Shown here: piece by piece, positions 1 through 7,708 of the stretch
Layout of the letters: each line of letters starts with the position of its first letter
Position numbering within the stretch: the first letter of the stretch is position 1
DNA from: an uncultured bacterium
GTDB taxonomy: Bacteria > Bacillota > Clostridia > Lachnospirales > Lachnospiraceae
Assembly: GCA_946543095.1 (NCBI GenBank)
Contig: CAMNLO010000006.1
Coordinates: 1-17,190 of the forward strand
Length of the DNA: 17,190 bases
Reading direction: 5' to 3'
Program-made: the position numbers and the translations under genes
Notes under the pieces: generated by a model
Told to the model about the DNA's origin: nothing
What the model saw: the letters and a program-made list of their open reading frames with translations, nothing else
Databases searched by the model: none

Positions 1-204
1 CTCCATTTTGGAGGGATCAAAGGCCTCGGTCCTGATTCCTTTTCCTTCCTCCACGAAAATCCGGTTGCGGCTGTTGGCGCTGCGTCCCATGATGAAATAT
101 ACCAGAACGCCGGTTTTTCCGTCCGCGGTGATGCCCACTCCGATGCCCCGGCCGGGATAGGGGTTGGGGCTGAGCAGTTCCGGCAGTGTTGCGTAATCCT
201 TCAT
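1..204 (-). CDS. IMP cyclohydrolase-like protein (PF07826), N-terminal part, truncated by window edge
   Basis: The visible 68 codons begin MKDYATLPELLSPNPYPGRG and contain the conserved segments NPYPGRG (14-20), YFIMGRSANSRNR (36-48) and the end of a FDPSK motif (62-66), which I recognise from the PF07826 (PurO-like) IMP cyclohydrolases of Clostridia. These proteins catalyse the last step of de novo purine synthesis, closing FAICAR to IMP in the cytoplasm. The ATG at 202-204 is preceded by a GAAAGG ribosome site about ten bases upstream. The gene continues past position 1, so catalytic completeness cannot be judged. It lies downstream of guaB on the same strand with a repeat array between them; IMP is the substrate of GuaB. 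In relatives a separate AICAR formyltransferase often accompanies this family, but none is visible here. Confidence 0.82.
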   Translation of the reverse strand, partial: MKDYATLPELLSPNPYPGRGIGVGITADGKTGVLVYFIMGRSANSRNRIFVEEGKGIRTEAFDPSKME

Positions 205-318
205 GTTATTTAAACCTTTCTCGTATCTCCCGAAGACCTTAATCAGGTAACGGCCTCCCTCTGCGCTCTCTTGTCACTGATCCGGGCCTTCCGACATTGC
301 AGCGCCACACATACGCCG

Positions 319-522
319 TTTCCGTGCTTCCTGCAGACCGCCGCCCCGGAACGTTACCGCAATGCGGTCTTTCCGTGCTTCCCGCAAGCCGCCGCCACGG
401 GGTGTTACCGCATTGTACTCTTTCCATGCTTCCCGCAAGCCACCGCCACGGGACATTACCGCAATGCGCTCTTTCCATGTTTCCCGCAAGCCGCAGCCCC
501 GGAACGTTACCGCAATGCGGTC
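319..522. repeat. Four tandem copies of a 51-bp repeat (minisatellite) between guaB and the IMP cyclohydrolase gene
   Basis: Units run 319-369, 370-420, 421-471 and 472-522, each exactly 51 bp with no spacers. All begin TTTCC[G/A]TG and contain TTCC[C/T]GCA and TTACCGCA. Units 1 and 4 end in ACCGCAATGCGGTC, which can form a five-base-pair hairpin (ACCGC/GCGGT); unit 3 keeps it in weakened form and unit 2 has lost it. Because 51 is divisible by three, several frames stay open on both strands as 17-residue repeats. None of these frames has a convincing ribosome site, so I read them as by-products of the repeat. The remaining intergenic bases (205-318 and 523-540) show no gene, no clear terminator for guaB and no strong promoter for the downstream gene. 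Confidence 0.9.
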
Positions 523-540
523 TCACGATATATCACTCTG

Positions 541-2034
<1,494 letters not shown>

Positions 2035-2087
2035 TTATAGGAATTGGATGTATTCTGCAAGCCATGTATGACATAGGAGACATTTGG

Positions 2088-2115
2088 ATTATACCTTGCG
2101 GGGAAAAGAGTGCAA
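2088..2115 (-). promoter_or_regulatory. Candidate sigma-A promoter of guaB
   Basis: On the minus strand a perfect -10 TATAAT lies at 2088-2093 with TTGCAC at 2110-2115 as a weak -35 (TTG conserved), spacer 16. This would give an RNA leader of roughly 85 nt before the guaB start. A second, weaker possibility is TATAAA close to 2035. The element overlaps the promoter predicted for the divergent gene. This is a motif match only. Confidence 0.5.
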
Positions 2116-2124
2116 GCGTATAAT
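2095..2124 (+). promoter_or_regulatory. Candidate sigma-A promoter of the MsmX-type ATPase gene
   Basis: A perfect -10 TATAAT lies at 2119-2124 with TTGCGG at 2095-2100 as a weak -35, spacer 18. The start of transcription would be near 2131, leaving a leader of about 33 nt before the ATG at 2164. Its -35 and spacer interleave with the divergent guaB promoter, so both are unlikely to be occupied at once. Confidence 0.5.
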
Positions 2125-2163
2125 AATGTTATCTTTGAGCCGATTCATGGGAGGTACGCAGAA

Positions 2164-3276
2164 ATGTCCAGTCTATCATTCAAGCATGTCAGCAAGATCT
2201 ATCCCGGCGGCTTTGCTGCCGTAAAAGACTTCAATCTTGAGATCGAGGATAAGGAATTCATCATCTTTGTGGGCCCCTCCGGCTGCGGAAAGTCCACCAC
2301 CCTGCGCATGGTGGCGGGGCTGGAGGAAATCTCCGATGGAGAGCTTGCCATTGACGGAGAGGTGGTGAACAATGTGGAGCCCAAGGACAGGGACATCGCA
2401 ATGGTGTTCCAGAGCTATGCCTTGTATCCCCACATGACCGTATACGAAAACATGGCCTTTGGCCTGAAGCTGCGCAAGCGTCCGAAGGAGGAGATCGACA
2501 AGGCAGTCCGTGACGCCGCCAGGATCCTGGATCTGGAGGCACTGCTGGACAGAAAGCCCAAGGCCTTATCCGGCGGCCAGCGCCAGAGAGTGGCCATGGG
2601 CCGCGCCATCGTGAGAAATCCCAAGGTCTTCCTGATGGACGAGCCCCTTTCCAACCTGGACGCAAAGCTGCGTGTCCAGATGCGCACGGAGATCGCCAAG
2701 CTCCATGAACGCCTTGGCACCACCATCATCTACGTGACCCATGACCAGACGGAAGCCATGACTCTGGGCACCAGGATCGTGGTCATGAAGGACGGTGTCA
2801 TGCAGCAGGTGGACACCCCCATCAATCTCTATAGTTCTCCCGCCAATCTGTTTGTGGCGGGCTTCATCGGCTCTCCCCAGATGAATTTCATGGATGCGGC
2901 GGTATCGGAGGAAGGAGATTCCGTGGCCCTAAAGATTCAGGATATCCTCTTCCCTCTGCCTGCCGGAAAGGCAAAGGCCCTGAAGGACGGGGGCTATGTG
3001 GGAAAGGATGTCATCGCCGGGATCAGGCCGGAGCATGTGGATGACGCCGCTTTCTGTGACCTCGCGGATAAGAGCGCTTCGTTTACGGCAAAGATCAATG
3101 TGTACGAGCTGATGGGCGCTGAAGTGTATCTCTACTTTGATTTCGGCGGCACCCAGATGACCGCCAGAGTGGATCCCAGGACAACGGGCCGCACCGGCGA
3201 TGAGCTGAAGTTCGTTATGGATATGGAAAAACTCCATCTGTTTGATAAGGAAACGGGCCTGGCCATCGCCCACTGA
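2164..3276 (+). CDS. ABC transporter ATPase for sugar uptake, MsmX/UgpC/MalK type
   Basis: This 370-residue ATPase would power carbohydrate ABC importers from the cytoplasmic face. Visible motifs are Walker A GPSGCGKST (37-45), Q-loop Gln83 in VFQSYALYPH, signature LSGGQ (135-139), Walker B VFLMDEP (155-161), the D-loop SNLDAK and the H-loop in VTHDQTEAM (about 190-200). The C-terminal third, with GIRPEHV, is the TOBE/OB regulatory region typical of the MalK branch. The start is the ATG at 2164, nine bases after GGGAGG (2149-2154); an upstream in-frame start at 2110 has no ribosome site. No permease or binding-protein gene lies beside it, which fits the multitask MsmX-type ATPases that serve several sugar transporters encoded elsewhere. 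The gene converges on the metallophosphoesterase gene with a 23-bp gap and no obvious terminator. Confidence 0.93.
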   Translation: MSSLSFKHVSKIYPGGFAAVKDFNLEIEDKEFIIFVGPSGCGKSTTLRMVAGLEEISDGELAIDGEVVNNVEPKDRDIAMVFQSYALYPHMTVYENMAFGLKLRKRPKEEIDKAVRDAARILDLEALLDRKPKALSGGQRQRVAMGRAIVRNPKVFLMDEPLSNLDAKLRVQMRTEIAKLHERLGTTIIYVTHDQTEAMTLGTRIVVMKDGVMQQVDTPINLYSSPANLFVAGFIGSPQMNFMDAAVSEEGDSVALKIQDILFPLPAGKAKALKDGGYVGKDVIAGIRPEHVDDAAFCDLADKSASFTAKINVYELMGAEVYLYFDFGGTQMTARVDPRTTGRTGDELKFVMDMEKLHLFDKETGLAIAH

Positions 3277-3299
3277 GCGTATAAAGTCTGCCGGAAAGC

Positions 3300-3971
3300 T
3301 CAGTAATCCCGCTTTCTGATAGTGGTATACAGATCATACAGAGGCGATCCTGTCTCTCCTCTCTTCGGATACTGCTCTTCTTCGATCTCCAGGATCTGAT
3401 AGTCATAGGCGTTGACGATCCGCGTTCCGGCGGGGTGCGCAAGCTCCCGCCGGAATCCGCCGTATTCCTTATGGATATGGCCATGGACCATCAGGGCAGG
3501 AGAGTATCTTTTCAGCAGTGTGTCAAAGCATTCAAAGCCCCTGTGGGCAAGATCCTCCCTGTCCCCATAGCCTCTGGCGGGAGCATGGCTTAAGAGCACG
3601 TCAAAGCCGTTGCGGATCACGATCCCGGCCCTGAGCTTCGCGATCCTGATCCGCATCTCCTGCTCCGTGTACATATCCTTTCCATTTCGGTAGCGCATGG
3701 AGCCCCCCAGCCCCAGAATCCTGAGGCCGCGAAAATCCACGATCTTATCGTCAATGGGAATGCAGCCCTCCGGCGGCCTGTCGTCGTAGGATCTGTCGTG
3801 GTTGCCCCGGACATAGAACAGAGGCAGGTTTGTCATGGTGACCAGAAATTCCAGATAGGAGGGATCCAGATCCCCGCAGGAAAGGATCAGGCTCACCCCT
3901 TCCAAAGCAGTTTTGTCGAAGTGATCCCACAGATAGGCCGATTCATGATCCGCGATCGCAAGAAGTTTCAT
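3300..3971 (-). CDS. Calcineurin-like metallophosphoesterase
   Basis: This 223-residue cytoplasmic protein has the binuclear metallophosphoesterase motifs in order: SCGDLDP with Asp34, RGNHDR (55-60), LSHAP with His129 and VHGHIHKEY (162-170). The first motif is unusual: residues 7-10 read ADHE, so the position expected to hold the second ligand of a D-x-H pair is Glu10. Clostridial relatives I remember also carry an acidic residue there, so this may define a subfamily. Substrate is unknown; the fold serves phosphodiesterases and phosphatases, including nucleotide and phospholipid-type enzymes. It is the last gene of the minus-strand run, 76 bp downstream of the ParB-like gene, and converges with the ATPase gene. 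The ATG at 3969-3971 follows an AGGGAAG ribosome site. Whether it serves the glycopolymer pathway is open. Confidence 0.85.
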   Translation of the reverse strand: MKLLAIADHESAYLWDHFDKTALEGVSLILSCGDLDPSYLEFLVTMTNLPLFYVRGNHDRSYDDRPPEGCIPIDDKIVDFRGLRILGLGGSMRYRNGKDMYTEQEMRIRIAKLRAGIVIRNGFDVLLSHAPARGYGDREDLAHRGFECFDTLLKRYSPALMVHGHIHKEYGGFRRELAHPAGTRIVNAYDYQILEIEEEQYPKRGETGSPLYDLYTTIRKRDY

Positions 3972-4009
3972 GACTTCCCTTTATGCCGTTTTGGCAGCAT
4001 GTTTTTTTA

Positions 4010-4033
4010 CCGTTCCTGAAGGTCCCGGAACGG
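4010..4033. repeat. Perfect 7-bp inverted repeat in the gap between the ParB-like and metallophosphoesterase genes
   Basis: CCGTTCC (4010-4016) and GGAACGG (4027-4033) pair perfectly around a ten-base loop. On the plus strand a run of seven T precedes it; on the minus strand, the direction of the flanking genes, the hairpin is followed by TAAAAAAAC, not a U-tract. It is therefore not a normal terminator for the operon. It might be an mRNA-processing or stability hairpin, or chance. Confidence 0.5.
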
Positions 4034-4047
4034 ATACCTGAGGATGC

Positions 4048-4917
4048 TCAGGGCTTTTTCCGCCACCTCTGCAGCATCCCCCACCAGCTCATGAAGCGGC
4101 TGCCGCCGTCCATGGTGAGATCCATCAGGGAAATGCGCCCCTCCCCGGCAGTGATCAGGGAAAGCATCTCCGTGATCTTTCTTTCCAGCTCTTCCTTTCC
4201 CATTCCCCAAAGCTCTTCCAGACCGTAGCGCTCCAGGAAATCCAGGAAAGCGTCTCCGGGAGAGATAGGCAGTCTGTCGCCGCCCTTTGCCAGATACACT
4301 CCGGAGAAATAGAAATAGGCGCCCCGAAGATCTCTGCACAGCTCCGCGCTCCAGGGGCGTATAAGGTCCTGTCCCAGGGCCTTCGCCAGTCTTTCATAGC
4401 CCCCCGGCTCCGTAAAGGAAAGGGCATAGATCCCTGCCACCTTAAAAAACTCCAGAAATTCACGGTACCGTGCGTAAACCGGGGACTCCAGATCCTCCGG
4501 CAGGACCCGGATGATATCCGCCTCGATCAGCTCCGCCCCCAGAAACTTCATAACGGAGACCCGTTTATGGCCCTCCAGCACATAGAACCGGCGCAGGTAT
4601 TCATACACCTTGACGGCATCCCGGATCCCCTCCTCCTGCTGGGCATCATACAGAGCCGACCATTTTGCGGCAAACTCGGAATTCCCCGGCAGAAAGGGCA
4701 TAAAGCCGTAGGAAAAGCTGTCCTGCCTCCCCTCGGTCATGGTCCCCGTGATCTGGGAAATGGGGATCTCCATGATTCCCACATGCTCCTCCTTTAAAAA
4801 TTCCTCCCGGGGAAGCATATATTCCAGCGCAGGCAAAAAGGGAAACCGTCCCGACTGCCTGGCCTTGTGTACCTGTTTTTCCGCCAGATGCCTGGCCTGG
4901 TTGTATGCGTTGCTCAT
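4048..4917 (-). CDS. Stand-alone ParB/Srx-like domain protein
   Basis: The 289-residue protein carries the ParB-N-like signature YVLEGHKRVSVMKFLGA (112-128), followed by a strand ending IIRVLPE (135-141). Upstream, IPISQITGT (51-59) and TEGRQDSF (61-68) also match the N-terminal ParB-like region of long clostridial proteins whose C-terminus is a BMP/Med-type periplasmic-binding domain. Here no such domain follows; the last 150 residues are largely helical and aromatic-rich and I do not recognise them. There is no signal peptide or membrane segment. Its ATG overlaps the stop of the Caps_synth glycosyltransferase gene as ATGA, and GAGG lies about ten bases upstream, so it is translationally coupled to a surface-polysaccharide enzyme. 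Possible roles are DNA binding, CTP/ATP binding as in ParB and sulfiredoxin folds, or kinase-like activity; none can be decided from sequence. Confidence 0.75.
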   Translation of the reverse strand: MSNAYNQARHLAEKQVHKARQSGRFPFLPALEYMLPREEFLKEEHVGIMEIPISQITGTMTEGRQDSFSYGFMPFLPGNSEFAAKWSALYDAQQEEGIRDAVKVYEYLRRFYVLEGHKRVSVMKFLGAELIEADIIRVLPEDLESPVYARYREFLEFFKVAGIYALSFTEPGGYERLAKALGQDLIRPWSAELCRDLRGAYFYFSGVYLAKGGDRLPISPGDAFLDFLERYGLEELWGMGKEELERKITEMLSLITAGEGRISLMDLTMDGGSRFMSWWGMLQRWRKKP

Positions 4918-5885
4918 GGGTGGAAATCCTCAATATCCGTCATTTTCAGGATCCTGTCTAAAAAAGTATCACTGCTTCCGTCTTTCCCTGAAGCTGTATT
5001 CGTCAGATGACAATAGTGGTGATTGAGTTTATGAAAATCCGACATTTTCCTGATCTCATTCCATCTGACCTCGTTATAGCTCTTATACATTTCAAACTGT
5101 AGAATATGAGGGGAAACATTATTGAAAACCGGCATTGTTTCCCACATTTCAGGATAAGCATCCCTCACCATATGTACAAACAGGTGAAAGATAAAATAAT
5201 CTTTCAACAAAACCTCATCCTTCCAGTAGTGATACATCAGATCACGGACATTTCTCATAAAAGGATTATTCCTATAGCTTGAAATCAACCAACTGGAGCA
5301 TATAATCGGAGGCTCACAGGGCCTGAAAAGCGGAACGATCTGATAAAAAAACAGAGGAAGATCCTTCAGCCTGTCCGCAAACCCTGAAGCTGTACAATAC
5401 ACCGTCGCATCCAGCCACAAACCTCCGAACCGGCTTAAAAGGGCTGCCCTCACGATATCCGAATACTGTGCTTCCGGAATGATTCCTCTGTCATGCTTCT
5501 TCCTGATATAAGTCGGTAATTCAATATACTGCTCCAGATTATCATCTGACAGAAAAATAACCTCTCTGTCGGACAGTTCTCTTTTCACAGATCGAATGCA
5601 CGCCTTGACGATCGCCGGCGCATTGTCATAGCCCTGTCTCCAGAATATCCATACCTTGTCGGAATATTGCATTTCCGTCGATTTTTCCTGGACTCGGAGC
5701 AGATGCGAGTATCGCTTCCTGAGCCGTTTCAGCATCATCACATGTATCAAACGGTCCCTCATCTCAGCGTCTCCGCAGGAAAAAGCCTGTGCGGTACCAT
5801 GAATTAGTTTTCGTTCAATCCTGGAGAAAAAACTCCCGTCCTGTATTGCCTCCTTTATCGTTTCAACGTTCCCGAAATCCGCCAT
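4914..5885 (-). CDS. Capsular polysaccharide synthesis protein, Caps_synth (PF05704) glycosyltransferase
   Basis: Predicted cytoplasmic sugar transferase of the GT32/OCH1-like group. In the 323-residue form, VWIFWRQGYDNAP (78-90) gives the first conserved block, and SDIVRAALLSRFGG (142-155) leads into LWLDATV, whose Asp159 fits the metal/nucleotide-sugar DxD-type site. The start at 5885 (MADFGN) is preferred because AGAGGA lies eight bases upstream; the longer in-frame ATG at 5921 has no ribosome site. The gene is markedly AT-rich compared with its surroundings: I count 45 G/C in the 120 bases 5041-5160, against 44 in the 60 bases 1081-1140 within guaB. It follows the cytidylyltransferase gene after a 61-bp gap and its stop overlaps the ParB-like start. 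Donor and acceptor are unknown. Confidence 0.85.
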   Translation of the reverse strand: MADFGNVETIKEAIQDGSFFSRIERKLIHGTAQAFSCGDAEMRDRLIHVMMLKRLRKRYSHLLRVQEKSTEMQYSDKVWIFWRQGYDNAPAIVKACIRSVKRELSDREVIFLSDDNLEQYIELPTYIRKKHDRGIIPEAQYSDIVRAALLSRFGGLWLDATVYCTASGFADRLKDLPLFFYQIVPLFRPCEPPIICSSWLISSYRNNPFMRNVRDLMYHYWKDEVLLKDYFIFHLFVHMVRDAYPEMWETMPVFNNVSPHILQFEMYKSYNEVRWNEIRKMSDFHKLNHHYCHLTNTASGKDGSSDTFLDRILKMTDIEDFHP

Positions 5886-5946
5886 ATTGGTTTTCCTCTT
5901 TTCCCGCTGGATTTTGACCATTCAGGCAAGGGCAGCCACGAAAGTA

Positions 5947-6648
5947 CTATGATGAAGCCAGCATCGCTTTGAAGATCTCAATGTCCTCTTTTGTAGTGAT
6001 CTTAATGTTTTTGGTGGAGCCTTTGGAAAAAAACAGTTCATTTCCCAGATCAGTCATGATGGTGTTTGCGTAAGCGGAACCGTGAATTCCGATATTCTCA
6101 GCGAAACTCCGTTCATACGCGTCAAGTATCTCACCCATGTGATAGGCCTGCGGCGTCTGCAGTATTCTCAGCTTCTCCCTGGGAATATACTCATCTGTGG
6201 TCATCTCTGTTTTCGCCCTGAACACCTGCTCATAAACAGGAAGTGCAGTGACACCGTTTCCATGTTCCGCACAGACCTGTATGCATGAATCGATGATCTC
6301 CTCGTCTACCATGGGCCTTATCCCATCATGAATAATCACGATATCATCCTTCCCCAGAGTATTCTTCAATCCACTCAGCCCGTTGAAAATGGATTCCTGA
6401 GCGCTGTTCCCTCCCGGGAACACCTTTGTCAGTTTTGATATGCCATATTGTCTGACATAGGCATTCAACGTATTCTCCCAGCCTTCAAGACATACAACCG
6501 CAATATCATCCACGCTTTTGCACATCTGGAATTTCTCAAGTGTATAGATCACAATTGGCTTTTCGTAGACCGTAATAAACTGTTTCGGAATACAGCTTCC
6601 TGTGCGCTCTCCGACACCGGCCGCTATAATCAGTGCTGTTGTTTTCAC
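5947..6648 (-). CDS. IspD/TarI-family cytidylyltransferase
   Basis: A 233-residue enzyme expected to join CTP and a phosphorylated alcohol, releasing pyrophosphate. Motifs are ALIIAAGVGERTG (5-17) with PKQF (21-24), GGNSAQES (79-86) and IHDGIRPMV (106-114). IspD makes CDP-methylerythritol for isoprenoids, TarI makes CDP-ribitol for teichoic acid. HDGIRP departs from the usual HDAARP, and the glycopolymer setting favours a CDP-alditol product over IspD, but substrate is not proved. I place the start at the GTG 6646-6648, one base after the stop of the SDR gene; its site GGAGGGG sits inside the end of that gene. Upstream in-frame sequence to 6804 only overlaps the SDR gene and looks non-native. 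Confidence 0.85.
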   Translation of the reverse strand: MKTTALIIAAGVGERTGSCIPKQFITVYEKPIVIYTLEKFQMCKSVDDIAVVCLEGWENTLNAYVRQYGISKLTKVFPGGNSAQESIFNGLSGLKNTLGKDDIVIIHDGIRPMVDEEIIDSCIQVCAEHGNGVTALPVYEQVFRAKTEMTTDEYIPREKLRILQTPQAYHMGEILDAYERSFAENIGIHGSAYANTIMTDLGNELFFSKGSTKNIKITTKEDIEIFKAMLASS

Positions 6649-6649
6649 C

Positions 6650-7708
6650 TTATTCCCCTCCTGACAGGATCTTAAGCGTTCTCCCGATCCCCTCCTCAAT
6701 GGAAAACCTTGCGCTCCATCCAAGCTCTTCCAGCTTCCCCGGATCCAGCAGTGCGGCTGTGGCTTTCGAAAAGCCCTGTCTTTCCTTTTCGTCCGGAAGC
6801 TCAAATACGACTGAGGTTTTGCTGATATCCGCTATCATCCCGGCCAGTTCCTTCAGTCTGGCATTTGACCTCAACGAGGCAGCATTATAAGCCTCTCCTT
6901 TTTCACCAAAAACAGCGGTATATAAGATTGCGGAAACCGCGTCCGCTGCATAGAGGTAGGAATAGTACTGATTTCCCTCACTCTTCAATACGATGTCCTT
7001 TCCCTCCAGACCCTTCCTCAAAAACTGCGACAGGGCTTTGCTGTCATCCTTTTCCAGAGTGGGGCCGTAGACCCTGCAAAGCCTTGAGATCACGGAATCC
7101 GTATTCTCTTCGGACAGATATGCCTGGATCATGGTTTCGGACAGCCGTTTACTCTCCGGATAGCCGGCTCTCAGTGTGTTGCAGTCTATGTATCCGAAAT
7201 CCTTCTCACGAAAAGGTGTCTCGCCGGAGATGCTTTCTCCATAGATCTCCACGGAGGAGACCAGGAGCAGACGGCCCCTGCCTGACTTTTTCAGCCACTC
7301 CAGAATCCTCCAGGTCCCGAATACATTGGTAGTGATTGTGCCGATGGGATCGCCGGAATATTCCAGCGGATGTGTGTTGCTCGCCGCATGTATGATATAA
7401 TCCGGCTTACAGCCTTTCGGAGCAAACTCTTTGGTAATATCCCCTTCTATCAGCACCAGGGAGGGATTTCCCTCATACCGCCGGAATCTGTTCAGCAGCT
7501 TCGTCATGTTTCTGGACATTGCAAGGACTATGATCCCCGCGTCATGTTTTCTGTTCATCTCCATAAAGGAGTCCACAAGAATGGTGCCCAGCATACCGGA
7601 GGCTCCTGTTACCGCCACACATTTTCCTGAGAAGCCGTCCCGTATCCTCTCATCCTTCGCGATCTCTTCAATATCTTCCAGATAAAACGGATGCTCAAAG
7701 TATTCCAT
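6650..7708 (-). CDS. Extended-SDR NAD(P)-dependent epimerase/dehydratase
   Basis: A 352-residue Rossmann enzyme. Nucleotide binding is shown by VTGASGMLG (33-41), followed by HAASNTHPLEY (107-117), the active-site SSVEIYGES (151-159) and YPESKR (183-188) supplying Ser, Tyr and Lys. The family performs epimerisation, dehydration, decarboxylation or reduction on nucleotide sugars. It is coupled to the cytidylyltransferase (one-base gap), so the substrate may be a CDP-linked or related sugar or alditol; I recall similar cytidylyltransferase plus SDR pairs for alditol phosphates in some pneumococcal capsule loci. The ATG at 7706-7708 has GGAGGA upstream. It overlaps the end of the WbsX-like gene by 14 bp. 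An N-terminal extension of about 30 residues precedes the Rossmann motif. Confidence 0.88.
   Translation of the reverse strand: MEYFEHPFYLEDIEEIAKDERIRDGFSGKCVAVTGASGMLGTILVDSFMEMNRKHDAGIIVLAMSRNMTKLLNRFRRYEGNPSLVLIEGDITKEFAPKGCKPDYIIHAASNTHPLEYSGDPIGTITTNVFGTWRILEWLKKSGRGRLLLVSSVEIYGESISGETPFREKDFGYIDCNTLRAGYPESKRLSETMIQAYLSEENTDSVISRLCRVYGPTLEKDDSKALSQFLRKGLEGKDIVLKSEGNQYYSYLYAADAVSAILYTAVFGEKGEAYNAASLRSNARLKELAGMIADISKTSVVFELPDEKERQGFSKATAALLDPGKLEELGWSARFSIEEGIGRTLKILSGGE

Noticed and set aside
319..522. CRISPR array
   Set aside because: Units abut one another with no unique spacers, and no cas gene is in the window.
2110..2163. Longer N-terminus for the ABC ATPase starting at 2110
   Set aside because: It covers the predicted -10 and has no ribosome site, whereas the ATG at 2164 has GGGAGG at good spacing and the correct family N-terminus.
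4010..4033. Rho-independent terminator for the glycopolymer operon
   Set aside because: In the direction of transcription the hairpin is followed by A residues rather than a U-tract.
6649..6804. N-terminal extension of the cytidylyltransferase upstream of the GTG at 6648
   Set aside because: The sequence overlaps the SDR gene in another frame, is arginine- and proline-rich, and the family N-terminus starts at the GTG with a good ribosome site.
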